A program made the position numbers and the translations under genes. Below are positions 6,414-16,096 of a stretch of DNA of 56,565 bases, piece by piece. This DNA is from an uncultured Alistipes sp. GTDB taxonomy: Bacteria > Bacteroidota > Bacteroidia > Bacteroidales > Rikenellaceae. The DNA is taken from positions 1 through 56,565 of the forward strand of contig CAJTIY010000010.1 in NCBI GenBank assembly GCA_910576555.1. The letters run 5' to 3'. A model generated the notes under the pieces. It made no database searches, was not told the DNA's origin, and was given only the letters and a program-made list of their open reading frames with translations. Numbering within the stretch: the first letter of the stretch is position 1; each line of letters begins with the position of its first letter.

Positions 6414-9401
6414 ATGAACGCAAGCCACGAACCCCTCCTGCCCGAACCGAAGGCCGACCAGCACCGGTTCATGAAATACCGGATCCACAAGATCCTGCTC
6501 GTCTGCTGCAGCTACGACGGCTACATCCTCGAGGAGGACGGCCGCATCGAGTCGCAGATCAACCGCGAGTATCTGGATCTGAACATGTCCAACCCGCCCT
6601 CGTTCACGCGCGTGAGCTCGACGCACGAGGCGCTCGCGCTGCTCGCCGAGGACGACTCGTTCGACTTCATCCTCACGATGTACAACGTCGGAGAGCTCGA
6701 CGTCTTCTCGTTCGCCAAGATCGTCAAGGAGCGCCATCCGCAGACCCCCGTGGCCCTGCTCACCTCCTTCTCGAAGGACATCTACCGCCGCCTCGAGGAG
6801 CAGGACCGCTCGGGCCTCGACTACATCTTCTGCTGGCACGGCACGACGGACCTCATCATCGCCATCATCAAGCTCGTCGAGGACAAGATGAACGCCGCGG
6901 AGGACATCGTCGAGGGCGGCGTGCAGGCGATCCTGCTCGTCGAGGACTCGATCCGCTTCTACTCGACCTACCTGCCCGAGCTCTACAAGCTGATCCTGCA
7001 GCAGAACACCGAATTCCTCAAGGACGCCTTCAACGAGCAGCAGCAGGTGCTGCGCAAGCGCGCGCGGCCCAAGATCCTGCTGGCGACGAGCTACGAGGAG
7101 GCCGCGGAGCTCTACGACCGCTACAAGCAGAACCTGCTGGGGGTGATCTCCGACGTGGGATTCGTCATGCACCGCGACGATCCGCCCGCCTCGGAGCGGC
7201 TCGACGCGGGCATCGAGCTCTGCCGCCGCATCAAGGCCGACAATCCGCTCATGCCCGTGCTGCTGCAGTCGTCGCAGACCGGCTTCGAGGCGCAGGCCCG
7301 GGAGCTGGGCGCCGGCTTCATCGCCAAGAACTCCAAAACGCTCCTCTCGCAGCTGCACGACTACATCGCCACCGAGTTCGCCTTCGGCGACTTCGTCTTC
7401 AAGGATCCCGCGACGGGCGCCGTGATCGGACGCGCCCGCGACCTCGCGCAGATGCAGGAGATGATCGCCACGATCCCCGACGAGGCGTTCGAATACCACA
7501 CCTCGCAGAACCACCTCTCGAAATGGCTCTACTCGCGGGGCCTCTTTCCGCTCGCCGCCTCGATCCGACGCCACAACAAGAGCCACTTCGCCTCGGTCGG
7601 AGAGCACCGCCGGGCGCTGGTGAACCTCATCCGCGACTACCGCACGCTCTTGGGACAGGGCGTCGTGGCGCGCTTCGACGCCGAGACCTACTCCGACGCC
7701 GTGGCCTTCGCCCGCATCGGCGAGGGTTCGCTCGGCGGCAAGGCCCGCGGGCTGGCCTTCATGAACTCGATGCTCATCAAGTACCGCCAGTACGACAAAC
7801 ACAAGGGCGTGCGCGTGATGATCCCCCGCACGGTGGTGATCGCCACGGAGTACTTCGACGAGTTCATCCGCCTCAACGGCCTCAAGTACGTCATCGCCAA
7901 AGAGACGACCGACGAGGAGATCCTCTCCGAGTTCGTCACCTCGACCGTGCCGACGCGCCTGCAGGAGGAGCTGAAGGCCTACATCCGCACCGTGCGCACG
8001 CCGCTGGCCGTGCGGTCGTCGTCGAAACTCGAAGACTCCCACTACCAGCCCTTCGCCGGGATCTACTCGACCTACATGATTCCCTACGTCGACAACGAGG
8101 ACCAGATGCTGCGCCTCGTGCTGCGGGCCGTCAAGAGCGTCTACGCCTCGGTCTACTTCGCGGCGTCGCGCGCCTACATTCAGACCTCACAGAACCTCGT
8201 CTCGGAGGAGAAGATGGCCGTGATCCTGCAGGAGGTGTGCGGCACGGAGCAGGAGGGGCTCTTCCTGCCCACCTTCTCGGGCGTGGCCCGCTCGGTCAAC
8301 TGCTATCCGGTCGGCGACGAGCTTCCCGAGGACGGGGTGTGCAACGTGGCCATGGGGCTCGGCAAGCTGGTGGTCGACGGCGGCCGCACGCTCCGCTTCT
8401 CGCCCCGCTACCCGCAGAAGGCGCTCCAGACCTCGACACCCGAACTGGCGCTGCGCGACACGCAGAACGAAGTGCTGGCCTTGAGCCTGCGGCCCGAGGA
8501 GTTCCGCACGTCGATCGACGATGCGGTGAACCTGCGCCGCCTCACGCTCGCCGACATCGTCCCCCTGCGCCAGACGCGCTACGTCGCCTCGGTGTGGGAC
8601 CGCGAGAGCGAGCGCATCTCCGACAGCCCCTTCGACAACGGCCGCAAGGTCATCACCTTCAATGCGATCCTCAAATACGGCACCTTCCCGCTGGCCGAGA
8701 TCGTCGCCGACATTCTCCGCATCGGCTCCGAGGAGATGCGCTGTCCGGTGGAGGTGGAGTTCGCCGTCAACATGGACGTCGCGGGCGGCCGCGAACAGCT
8801 CTTCAACCTGCTGCAGATCCGCCCGATCATCGACAATCAGGAGAACCGCGCCCTCGACTGGAGCGGCGTCGATCCCGCCGGAGCGCTCGTCTACGGCGAA
8901 CATGCGCTCGGCATCGGCCGCATGGAGGGCATCACCGACATCGTCTACGTCAAGGAGGCGTCGTTCGACTCGCTCCGCACGGAGCGGATCGCCGCCGAAC
9001 TGCTGACGCTCAACGGCCGCCTGCGCGACGAAGGACGCTCCTACGTGCTCGTCGGCCCCGGCCGCTGGGGATCGTCGATCCCCTCGCTGGGCATTCCGGT
9101 CAAGTGGAGCCATATCTCGGAGGCGAAGGTGATCGTCGAGTGCGGCATCCGGCGCTTCGACATCGAGCCCTCTCAGGGGAGCCACTTCTTCCAGAACGTC
9201 ACCTCGCTCGGCATCGGCTACCTGACGATCAACCCCTTCCGCGGCGACGGCATCTTCCGCGCGGACCTGCTCGACGCCATGCCCGCCGCGTACGAGGGCG
9301 AATGGCTCCGGTGCGTGCGGTTCGACCGGCCGCTGGAGGTGGCCATCGACGGCCGCGCGGGACGGGGAATCGTGTGCGAAAGGGCGCAAAAAGCGAATTA
9401 A
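6414..9401 (+). CDS. Receiver-like domains fused to a PEP/pyruvate-binding (PPDK_N) domain
   Basis: A 995-residue hybrid. Residues about 24-155 look like a degenerate receiver domain (KILLVCCSYDG, FILTMYNVG, VALLTSFS). Residues about 172-315 form a better receiver with an acidic pair at ED 177-178, a candidate phospho-Asp 247 in ISDVGF, Ser286 and Lys305. From about 435 onward it carries the ATP-binding module of PEP synthase and PPDK: GSLGGKARGLAFM, AVRSSSKLEDSHYQPFAGIYSTY, ILQEVCG and LLQIRPI. The central phosphohistidine domain and the C-terminal PEP/pyruvate barrel are absent; the protein ends after a PGRWGS-containing region. ATG 6414 starts the conserved part. True PEP synthase activity is therefore unlikely; a phosphotransfer or signalling role is inferred. 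Confidence 0.8.
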   Translation: MNASHEPLLPEPKADQHRFMKYRIHKILLVCCSYDGYILEEDGRIESQINREYLDLNMSNPPSFTRVSSTHEALALLAEDDSFDFILTMYNVGELDVFSFAKIVKERHPQTPVALLTSFSKDIYRRLEEQDRSGLDYIFCWHGTTDLIIAIIKLVEDKMNAAEDIVEGGVQAILLVEDSIRFYSTYLPELYKLILQQNTEFLKDAFNEQQQVLRKRARPKILLATSYEEAAELYDRYKQNLLGVISDVGFVMHRDDPPASERLDAGIELCRRIKADNPLMPVLLQSSQTGFEAQARELGAGFIAKNSKTLLSQLHDYIATEFAFGDFVFKDPATGAVIGRARDLAQMQEMIATIPDEAFEYHTSQNHLSKWLYSRGLFPLAASIRRHNKSHFASVGEHRRALVNLIRDYRTLLGQGVVARFDAETYSDAVAFARIGEGSLGGKARGLAFMNSMLIKYRQYDKHKGVRVMIPRTVVIATEYFDEFIRLNGLKYVIAKETTDEEILSEFVTSTVPTRLQEELKAYIRTVRTPLAVRSSSKLEDSHYQPFAGIYSTYMIPYVDNEDQMLRLVLRAVKSVYASVYFAASRAYIQTSQNLVSEEKMAVILQEVCGTEQEGLFLPTFSGVARSVNCYPVGDELPEDGVCNVAMGLGKLVVDGGRTLRFSPRYPQKALQTSTPELALRDTQNEVLALSLRPEEFRTSIDDAVNLRRLTLADIVPLRQTRYVASVWDRESERISDSPFDNGRKVITFNAILKYGTFPLAEIVADILRIGSEEMRCPVEVEFAVNMDVAGGREQLFNLLQIRPIIDNQENRALDWSGVDPAGALVYGEHALGIGRMEGITDIVYVKEASFDSLRTERIAAELLTLNGRLRDEGRSYVLVGPGRWGSSIPSLGIPVKWSHISEAKVIVECGIRRFDIEPSQGSHFFQNVTSLGIGYLTINPFRGDGIFRADLLDAMPAAYEGEWLRCVRFDRPLEVAIDGRAGRGIVCERAQKAN

Positions 9402-9446
9402 TCGCGAAAAATCGCCCTTCGGATTACAATCTTTAAGAAATAATCC

Positions 9447-9454
9447 TATATTTG
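9447..9454 (+). promoter_or_regulatory. -7 box of gdhA
   Basis: TATATTTG is an exact match to TAnnTTTG, 42 bases upstream of the gdhA ATG. Confidence 0.75.
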
Positions 9455-9496
9455 TAACAGATAAACGAATTCCAACCAACCAAACCTTATACAACT

Positions 9497-10837
9497 ATGG
9501 ATCTGAACAAAATCATGGCAGACCTCGAGCGCAAACATCCCGGCGAAAGCGAATACCTGCAGGCCGTGCGCGAGGTCCTCGAGTCGATCGAAGAGGTGTA
9601 CAACCAGCACCCTGAGTTCGAAAAGGCGAAGATCGTCGAGCGGATCGTCGAACCCGACCGCATCTTCACCTTCCGCGTCACGTGGGTGGACGACAAGGGC
9701 GAGGTGCAGACCAACCTCGGCTACCGCGTTCAGTTCAACAGCGCGATCGGTCCCTACAAGGGCGGTCTGCGTTTCCACAAGGCCGTGAACCCTTCGATGC
9801 TCAAGTTCTTGGGCTTCGAGCAGACCTTCAAGAACGCGCTGACGACGCTCCCGATGGGCGGCGCGAAGGGCGGTTCGGACTTCGACCCCGTAGGTAAGTC
9901 CGACGCTGAGATCATGCGCTTCTGCCAAGCCTTCATGACCGAGCTGTGGAACAACATCGGCGTCGACACCGATGTTCCGGCGGGCGACGTAGGCGTGGGC
10001 GGCCGCGAAATCGGCTTCCTCAACGGCATGTACCAGAAGCTGGCGCGCAAGTACCACACGGGCGTGCTGACGGGCAAGGGCATGACGTGGGGCGGCTCGA
10101 TCCTCCGTCCCGAGGCCACGGGTTACGGCGCGCTCTACTTCGTCGAGCACATGCTGCGCATGGCCGGCCGCTCGCTCGAGGGCGCCACGATCGCTCTCTC
10201 GGGCTTCGGCAACGTGGCTTGGGGCGCAGCCAAGAAAGCAACCGAGCTGGGGGCCAAAGTGATCGCCATCTCGGGTCCCGACGGCGTCGTCTACAACCCC
10301 AACGGCATGACCGATGAGAAGATCGACTACATGCTCGAACTGCGCGCCTCGAACCGCAACATCGTGGCTCCCTTCGCCGAGCGCTTCCCCGACGCTACGT
10401 TCACGCCGGGCAAGAAGGCGTGGAGCGTGAAGTGCGACATCGCCCTGCCGTGCGCCTTCCAGAACGAGCTCAACGGCGACGATGCCGCCGAACTGCTGGC
10501 CAACGGCACGTGGTGCTGCGCCGAGGTGTCGAACATGGGCTGCACCCCCGAAGCGATCCACGCCTTCCAGCAGGCGGGCATCCTCTTCGCTCCGGGCAAG
10601 GCCGTGAACGCCGGCGGCGTGGCCACCTCGGGTCTCGAGATGACGCAGAACTGCATGCACCTCTCGTGGTCGGGCAAGGAGGTCGACGAGAAGCTCCACT
10701 TCATCATGGAGAGCATCCACGAGGCCTGCGTGAAGTTCGGACGTCAGGCCGACGGCCGCGTCGACTACGTGAAGGGCGCCAACATTGCCGGCTTCATGAA
10801 GGTCGCACAGGCCATGCTCGAGCAGGGCATCATCTGA
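9497..10837 (+). CDS. gdhA: Glutamate dehydrogenase, hexameric class I
   Basis: The enzyme interconverts 2-oxoglutarate plus ammonia and glutamate, the main ammonia-assimilation entry in many gut Bacteroidota. The 446 residues match hexameric NAD(P)-dependent enzymes. The substrate-binding segment GPYKGGLRFHKAVNPSMLKFLGFEQ, the catalytic-lysine region LPMGGAKGGSDFDP, DVPAGDVGVGGREIGF and the dinucleotide-binding GFGNVAWGAAKKA are all present, as is VNAGGVATSGLEMTQN. The serine-rich KGGSDFDP form is usual for NADP-type enzymes, but cofactor cannot be settled by eye. It has its own promoter and a strong terminator, so it is a single-gene unit. Confidence 0.97.
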   Translation: MDLNKIMADLERKHPGESEYLQAVREVLESIEEVYNQHPEFEKAKIVERIVEPDRIFTFRVTWVDDKGEVQTNLGYRVQFNSAIGPYKGGLRFHKAVNPSMLKFLGFEQTFKNALTTLPMGGAKGGSDFDPVGKSDAEIMRFCQAFMTELWNNIGVDTDVPAGDVGVGGREIGFLNGMYQKLARKYHTGVLTGKGMTWGGSILRPEATGYGALYFVEHMLRMAGRSLEGATIALSGFGNVAWGAAKKATELGAKVIAISGPDGVVYNPNGMTDEKIDYMLELRASNRNIVAPFAERFPDATFTPGKKAWSVKCDIALPCAFQNELNGDDAAELLANGTWCCAEVSNMGCTPEAIHAFQQAGILFAPGKAVNAGGVATSGLEMTQNCMHLSWSGKEVDEKLHFIMESIHEACVKFGRQADGRVDYVKGANIAGFMKVAQAMLEQGII

Positions 10838-10860
10838 TCGCTCCGCCTCCGAACGCATTG

Positions 10861-10897
10861 CGCCCCGGTCCGAATCGTCGGACCGGGGCGTATTTTT
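10861..10897 (+). terminator. Rho-independent terminator of gdhA
   Basis: A perfect 13-bp stem, CGCCCCGGTCCGA against TCGGACCGGGGCG with loop ATCG, is followed by TATTTTT, 23 bases after the stop codon. Confidence 0.93.
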
Positions 10898-10942
10898 CAC
10901 AAGGAACTGATCGAAACGCAACCGCCGCGCAACCGGCTCCGT

Positions 10943-12064
10943 TCAGAACACGAGCGCAGCGCCCAGCCCGAACGTCAGCCGATGAAGCCGTCCGCCCCAC
11001 GCTACGAGCGGCGGCACCGAATCCCAGTCGGCCGAGAGCCGCACGCCGGAACGTTCGCCTACGATACCCGTCACCGACACGCCCGAACCGAAAAGAAAGC
11101 CGTCGCGGCCGCCGATCGTGCCTGCCGAGGTTAGACAGCTCCGCGAACGCTCCCAACCAGCCGTGAGATGCGCCCCCAAGAGCCACCGCGCGGAAAGCGG
11201 ATAGGAACACACGGGGCCCGCGCCCGCCGAGACGCATTCGAGTTTCTCATCCGCCTTCGCACCGTCGACGCGCACGTCCGCACGCGATGCGACGGCCCGG
11301 CCGCCGATACCGGCATAAGGCGTTGCGAACCATGCGCCCCGCACATAGGCCGCAGGGCCGGCACCGAACGTCAGGCATCGCTCCGCAGGACCGGCATAAC
11401 GCCCGGTAATCTTCGCAAAGCCGATACCGATCGCGCAGAACGAAGGATGCGCGAACCGATCGCGCAGCGCATATACATCGGAGTAGCCGCGGAGCCCCCG
11501 CTCCCGGAAAATCAGATCGGCCAGCAGATAGGCCGCCTCGGTCGACAGCACGCCGATCCCGGCGCCGACCAGCACGTCGCTCATCCAATGGCGGTTGTTG
11601 AGCTGCCGCGTCACGGCCACGAGCGTCGCTGCGGCATAGCCGCCGATGCCGAACCACGGGCTGCGCACGCCGTACTCGCGATCGAGCATCGCCGCCGTCA
11701 TGAAGGCCGTAGCCGTATGTCCCGAAGGAAACGAATTGCGGGCCGATCCGTCGGGGCGCCGCACGCGAAAGGAGTATTTGCACGCATTGACCGTCGCGGC
11801 CATGATCGCCACAGCGAAGGCATCGGCGACGAGCATGCGTCCCCACGAACTGCGACCCTCATAACCGAAGGTCTTCAGCCCCACCATAAGGACGGCTGGG
11901 GCATACTGCAGGTAGTCGTCATAGCGATGACGGAAGCGCGGCGCCCAACTGCGACACATACCGTTGAACCCGGCATCCGCAGCAGTCGCAGCCGCACCCG
12001 CTGCGATCAGCGGCAGGGCAGTGCGGACGCGAACAATCCCGCCGCGAGGAGCAGCACCCCGCAC
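10943..12064 (-). CDS. PAP2-family phosphatase with C-terminal extension
   Basis: A membrane-associated PAP2 (type 2 phosphatidic acid phosphatase) protein. The three motifs are visible: KYSFRVRRPDGS, FPSGHTATAF and RQLNNRHWMSDVLVGAGIG. These hydrolases act on lipid phosphates such as undecaprenyl diphosphate or phosphatidylglycerol phosphate outside the cytoplasmic membrane. The C-terminal third, after about 240, has alternating short strands and ends in F, hinting at a small barrel-like or beta-rich domain. The start is uncertain: no ATG precedes the conserved DAGFNG segment, so I use GTG 12064, which gives a signal-like N-terminus and a 58-base overlap with the ATPase gene. An internal ATG at 11959 would cut conserved sequence. 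Confidence 0.75.
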   Translation of the reverse strand: MRGAAPRGGIVRVRTALPLIAAGAAATAADAGFNGMCRSWAPRFRHRYDDYLQYAPAVLMVGLKTFGYEGRSSWGRMLVADAFAVAIMAATVNACKYSFRVRRPDGSARNSFPSGHTATAFMTAAMLDREYGVRSPWFGIGGYAAATLVAVTRQLNNRHWMSDVLVGAGIGVLSTEAAYLLADLIFRERGLRGYSDVYALRDRFAHPSFCAIGIGFAKITGRYAGPAERCLTFGAGPAAYVRGAWFATPYAGIGGRAVASRADVRVDGAKADEKLECVSAGAGPVCSYPLSARWLLGAHLTAGWERSRSCLTSAGTIGGRDGFLFGSGVSVTGIVGERSGVRLSADWDSVPPLVAWGGRLHRLTFGLGAALVF

Positions 12065-14640
12065 AGCAGGGTCTTCCGCCGCCGCAAGGCACGCACCGCC
12101 TCGCCGCCGAAGGCGAGCAGCGACGTGAGGCCGACGATCGCCGCCCACGTGCGCCCCGGAAGCGGCTCGGTGCGGAACACCTCGCCGCCGAGCTCCACGA
12201 TCGCCCACTGCCCGACACCGATGGCGAGCAGGATGAGGAAAAACTCGCGGCACCCCTTCAGGCGGACGAAGACCGAATGCCTCGTTTCGAAGCCTTTGGC
12301 GTTGAACATGTTCCAGAATTGGAAGAAGACGAAGGTCGAGAAGAAGACCGTCAGCCTACGGACGGCCATGCCCTCCTCCGCGGCGCTCCACACGAAGAGC
12401 ATGCCGAGCAGCACGACGACCATCGCGAGGCCGCACACGAGGATCGTGCGCGCCATCGCGGGAGTGATGATGAAGGCTTCGCGCGCGCGAGGCTTATCGC
12501 GCATCACCTCGGGATCGGGCGGCAGCGAGGCCATCGCCATCGCCGCGAAGGTGTCCATGATGATGTTGACCCAGAGGATCTGGACCACGGTGAGCGGCAT
12601 CTCGGTGCCGAACACGGCCCCGACGAGACAGATCGCAATGGCCACGAAGTTGATCGTGAGCTGGAAGAGCACGAAGCGCTGGATGTTGCGGTAGAGCGAA
12701 CGTCCCCACATGACGGCCGTGGCGATCGACGCGAACGAATCGTCGAGCAGCGTGATGTCCGAAGCCTCCTTCGCCACCGACGTGCCCGAACCCATCGAAA
12801 GCCCCACATGGGCGAAGTTCAGCGCCGGAGCGTCGTTCGTGCCGTCGCCCGTAACGGCCACCACCTCGCCCCGCTGCTGGAGCAGGCGCACCAGACGCTG
12901 CTTGTCGAGCGGTCGTGCGCGGGAGAGCACCTTCAGATCGCCGACCCGGCCGAGCAGCTCCTCGTCGCTCGCCGCGGCGAACTCCGTACCGGTCATGCGG
13001 TTGGCGTCGCCGTCGCGCGCGTCGTCCCACAGTCCGATGCGGCGTGCGATCTCGACGGCCGTGGCCGCCGTATCGCCCGTCACGATCTTCACGGCGATAC
13101 CCGCACCGAGGCACCGGGCCACGGCCGGGGGCACATCGTCGCGCACGGGGTCGGAGATCGCCGCCACGCCCGAAAAGCGCAACGGCGCCGCCGCGACGGC
13201 CCGCAGGCAATCCGTCTCCGCCGTCTCGGCCCACGCCACGGCCAGCGTCCGCATGGCGCGGCTCTGGAATGCCGCCAGCCGTTCGGAGACCTCCTCGTCG
13301 CGGCCGTCCGCCGCACACATCGCCCGCACGATCTCGGGCGCCCCCTTCACGCAGAGCAGCCGGCGTCCCGCGGCGGCGCTCTCGACGATCGTCGCCATGT
13401 ATTTCCGCTCCGTGGAGAAGGTCAGCCGGTCGACGATCGTCGCCCCGGCCCGCAGCGCGGCGTAGTCGAACCCTTCGGCGCGCAGCCACTCCAGAAGCGC
13501 CCCCTCGGTGGGGTTGCCCACGATCCGGTCGTCGGCGTCGAGGTGGGCCGTGGAGTTCGCCGCGACGACCTCGGCGAAGGCTTGCGGAGGCAGCTCGTCG
13601 TAGCGGATCAGCTCCTCGACGTGCATGCGGTTACGCGTAAGGGTGCCGGTCTTGTCGGTGCAGATCACCGTCACGGCGCCCATCGTCTCGCAGGCGTGCA
13701 TCCGCCGCACGAGGTTGTTGGTCTTGAGCATCCGCCGCATCGACATCGCTAGCGAGAGGGTGATCGACATGGGAAGGCCTTCGGGCACGGCCATGACGAT
13801 GATCGCCACCGAGACCATGAAGATGTGGAGCACCTGCTGCACGGCGTCGAGCCACGGCTGTTCGAGCAGACCGCCGGCGAGCGCCTTGACCAGCAGCACG
13901 GCGAAAATCGCCACCGACAGGCCGATGCCGACGCGTCCGACGAGGCGCGACAGACGCGCGAGCTGCCGGGCGAGCGGCGTCGGTTCGCCGCTCTCGATCG
14001 TCGCCTGCTCGGTCACCCGCCCGGCCTCCGTGGCGTCGCCCACGGCCGTGACGACCATCACGCCGTAGCCGTCGGCGACGGTCGTGCCCCGCATCGCCGC
14101 ATTCGACGGATAGGTCGCCTCCGGATCGAAGTGGACTTCATCGACCGTCTTGTCCACCTCCGGTTCGCCCGTGAGGGTCGACTCGTCGATCTTGAGCGAC
14201 ACCGCCTCGACCAGCTCGCCGTCGGCCGGCACCGTGTCGCCGCCCTCGATGTACACCACGTCGCCGACGACCACCTCGCGCCGGGGAATCTCCCGCACGG
14301 CATCGTCGCGCCGCACCTTCACGGGCAGGTCGTCGTTGACCCGGTTCAGCCGCCGGAAGCGCCGCATGGCGTCCCACTCGAACCAGAAACCCACGCACGT
14401 GGCCAGCACGATGGCGCTGAGGATGCCGATCGACTCCGTGAAGTCGCGGTGCACGAAGCCGATCGCCAGCGACAGCACGGCGGCGGCGAGCAGGATGCGG
14501 ATGATCGGATCGCGGAACTTCTCCGCGAAGAGTTTCCACGCCGAGGCGTCCTTCGGCGGGGTAATCACATTGTCGCCGTGCCGCTCCCGGCTCTCGGCGA
14601 CCTGTTGCGGAGCGAGGCCCCGCGGATCGTAGGCGATCAT
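12007..14640 (-). CDS. Calcium-type P-type cation ATPase
   Basis: An 877-residue P-type ATPase, P2-like (Ca2+-transporting PMCA/SERCA type). In order: a cation-ATPase N-terminal region, the actuator motif TLTGEP (155-160), the M4 ion-site motif PEGLP (286-290), the phosphorylation motif CTDKTGT with Asp329, KGAPEIV in the nucleotide domain, and GDGTNDAPAL in the hinge. About ten membrane segments are present, and the C-terminal cation-ATPase domain is complete. It probably exports Ca2+; the substrate is inferred from the motif class. ATG 14640 follows the rodA stop by 10 bases, so it appears to continue the cell-shape operon, and its 3' end overlaps the PAP2 gene. Confidence 0.93.
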   Translation of the reverse strand: MIAYDPRGLAPQQVAESRERHGDNVITPPKDASAWKLFAEKFRDPIIRILLAAAVLSLAIGFVHRDFTESIGILSAIVLATCVGFWFEWDAMRRFRRLNRVNDDLPVKVRRDDAVREIPRREVVVGDVVYIEGGDTVPADGELVEAVSLKIDESTLTGEPEVDKTVDEVHFDPEATYPSNAAMRGTTVADGYGVMVVTAVGDATEAGRVTEQATIESGEPTPLARQLARLSRLVGRVGIGLSVAIFAVLLVKALAGGLLEQPWLDAVQQVLHIFMVSVAIIVMAVPEGLPMSITLSLAMSMRRMLKTNNLVRRMHACETMGAVTVICTDKTGTLTRNRMHVEELIRYDELPPQAFAEVVAANSTAHLDADDRIVGNPTEGALLEWLRAEGFDYAALRAGATIVDRLTFSTERKYMATIVESAAAGRRLLCVKGAPEIVRAMCAADGRDEEVSERLAAFQSRAMRTLAVAWAETAETDCLRAVAAAPLRFSGVAAISDPVRDDVPPAVARCLGAGIAVKIVTGDTAATAVEIARRIGLWDDARDGDANRMTGTEFAAASDEELLGRVGDLKVLSRARPLDKQRLVRLLQQRGEVVAVTGDGTNDAPALNFAHVGLSMGSGTSVAKEASDITLLDDSFASIATAVMWGRSLYRNIQRFVLFQLTINFVAIAICLVGAVFGTEMPLTVVQILWVNIIMDTFAAMAMASLPPDPEVMRDKPRAREAFIITPAMARTILVCGLAMVVVLLGMLFVWSAAEEGMAVRRLTVFFSTFVFFQFWNMFNAKGFETRHSVFVRLKGCREFFLILLAIGVGQWAIVELGGEVFRTEPLPGRTWAAIVGLTSLLAFGGEAVRALRRRKTLLCGVLLLAAGLFASALPCR

Positions 14641-14650
14641 GGATGACGGA

Positions 14651-16096
14651 TCAGAATTTATCGGGTGAGAACTGCCGCGTCGAGGCGTCAAGCCGCACGG
14701 CGATGAACAGCAGGATCGTGAAGGCGATGAGCGACGACCCGCCGTAGCTCATGAAGGGCAGCGGAATGCCCATCACGGGCATCAGGCCGATGGTCATACC
14801 GACGTTCACAAGCACGTGGAACAGCAAAATCGCGGCCACGCAGTAGCAGTAGATGCGTCCGAAGGGCTCCTGCTGCCGCTCGCCCATGCGCATCAGACGC
14901 AGAATCAGCAGGCAGAGCAGCGTCAGCACCGTCAGCGTTCCGAGGAACCCCCACTCCTCGCCTACCGTGCAGAAGATGAAGTCGGTATGGCGCTCCGGGA
15001 CGAAGCCGTACTTGATCTGAGTGCCCTCCAGAAAACCCTTGCCGAACCAGCCGCCCGAGCCGATGGCGATCTTCGACTGATTGACGTTGTAGTCAGTGCC
15101 GAGCGGATCGCTGATGATGCCCAGAAAGCTCAAGATGCGGTCGCGCTGGTGCGGCTTGAGGATCGAGTTGAAGATGTAGTCGGTGGTGGGCAGGAAGACC
15201 ATCATGCCGAGGAACAGCCCTACCGTAATGAAGACATTGTTCAGCTGCGCACGGTAGGCATAGACCGCGACCGCGACGAGCGAGAGCAACGTCACGACGA
15301 GCAGGCTGTGGTAGTAGTCGAAGCGTCCCGGCGCGAGGAGCCCCGCAGCGATGTGGAGCGCCATGCTCGCCAGCGCCAGCGAGGCCAGATAGACGATGCG
15401 CGAGCGCCACGCCCGGTTCATCATCGCCTCCGACAGCGTGCAGACCAGAATCGAGAGGACGAGCAGCGTGAGCGGCGAGAGCAGGAACGAGACGATGAAC
15501 AGCGCCGCGATCACCAGCACCGGGATGCAGAGCCATTTGTTCAGCCCCTCGCGGTAGAGCACGAAGAGGAACGAACCGAGCACGATGCCCGAGCCCGTGT
15601 CGTTCTGCAGCACGATGATTCCCAGCGGCAGGCAGATCACCGCACCGACCTTCAGCAGGTCCCCCACGCGGTCGATCGAGAACGAATAGGCGCTCATGAC
15701 GCGCGCCAGCGCCAGTGCCGTGGCGATCTTGGCGAACTCCACGGGCTGCATACGGAACGACCCGAACTCGAACCACGCCTTCGCTCCGTTGACCTCGCGG
15801 CCGAACAGCAGCGCCGCGACCAGCATCGCCACGCCTAACAGATAGGCCGGATAGGCGAACATGTGGTAGAAGCGTTCGTCGAGCAGCAGCACGACGAGCG
15901 CCACGCACCACGCGATGCCGACCCAGACGACCTGCTTCATGTAGAAGTGCGAAAAAGCGAAGGGTGCAGTCGACGCGTCGTCGAACGACGCCGCGGTGAT
16001 CGAGAGGCATCCCGCCAGCACGATCAGCACGTAGAGCAGCACGGCGCCGAGATCGACGCCGAAGAAGATTCCGTTGGAGCGTCGGCTACTTGTCAT
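14651..16096 (-). CDS. rodA: Peptidoglycan glycosyltransferase RodA
   Basis: A SEDS-family glycosyltransferase that polymerises lipid II in the elongation complex with PBP2. The 481 residues have about ten transmembrane segments. Family signatures are REVNGAKAWFEFGSFRMQPVEFAKI at about 99-123, LQNDTGSGIVL and the C-terminal GIPLPFMSYGGSSLIAF. It is longer than proteobacterial RodA because of an insertion in the middle (about 215-290), which Bacteroidota RodA often has. The gene overlaps the upstream PBP2 gene by 11 bases, so the two are coupled. Confidence 0.95.
   Translation of the reverse strand: MTSSRRSNGIFFGVDLGAVLLYVLIVLAGCLSITAASFDDASTAPFAFSHFYMKQVVWVGIAWCVALVVLLLDERFYHMFAYPAYLLGVAMLVAALLFGREVNGAKAWFEFGSFRMQPVEFAKIATALALARVMSAYSFSIDRVGDLLKVGAVICLPLGIIVLQNDTGSGIVLGSFLFVLYREGLNKWLCIPVLVIAALFIVSFLLSPLTLLVLSILVCTLSEAMMNRAWRSRIVYLASLALASMALHIAAGLLAPGRFDYYHSLLVVTLLSLVAVAVYAYRAQLNNVFITVGLFLGMMVFLPTTDYIFNSILKPHQRDRILSFLGIISDPLGTDYNVNQSKIAIGSGGWFGKGFLEGTQIKYGFVPERHTDFIFCTVGEEWGFLGTLTVLTLLCLLILRLMRMGERQQEPFGRIYCYCVAAILLFHVLVNVGMTIGLMPVMGIPLPFMSYGGSSLIAFTILLFIAVRLDASTRQFSPDKF

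Noticed and set aside
6198..8042. Open frame antisense to the receiver-PPDK_N gene
   Set aside because: It has no domain or signal, and the opposite strand carries clear motifs.
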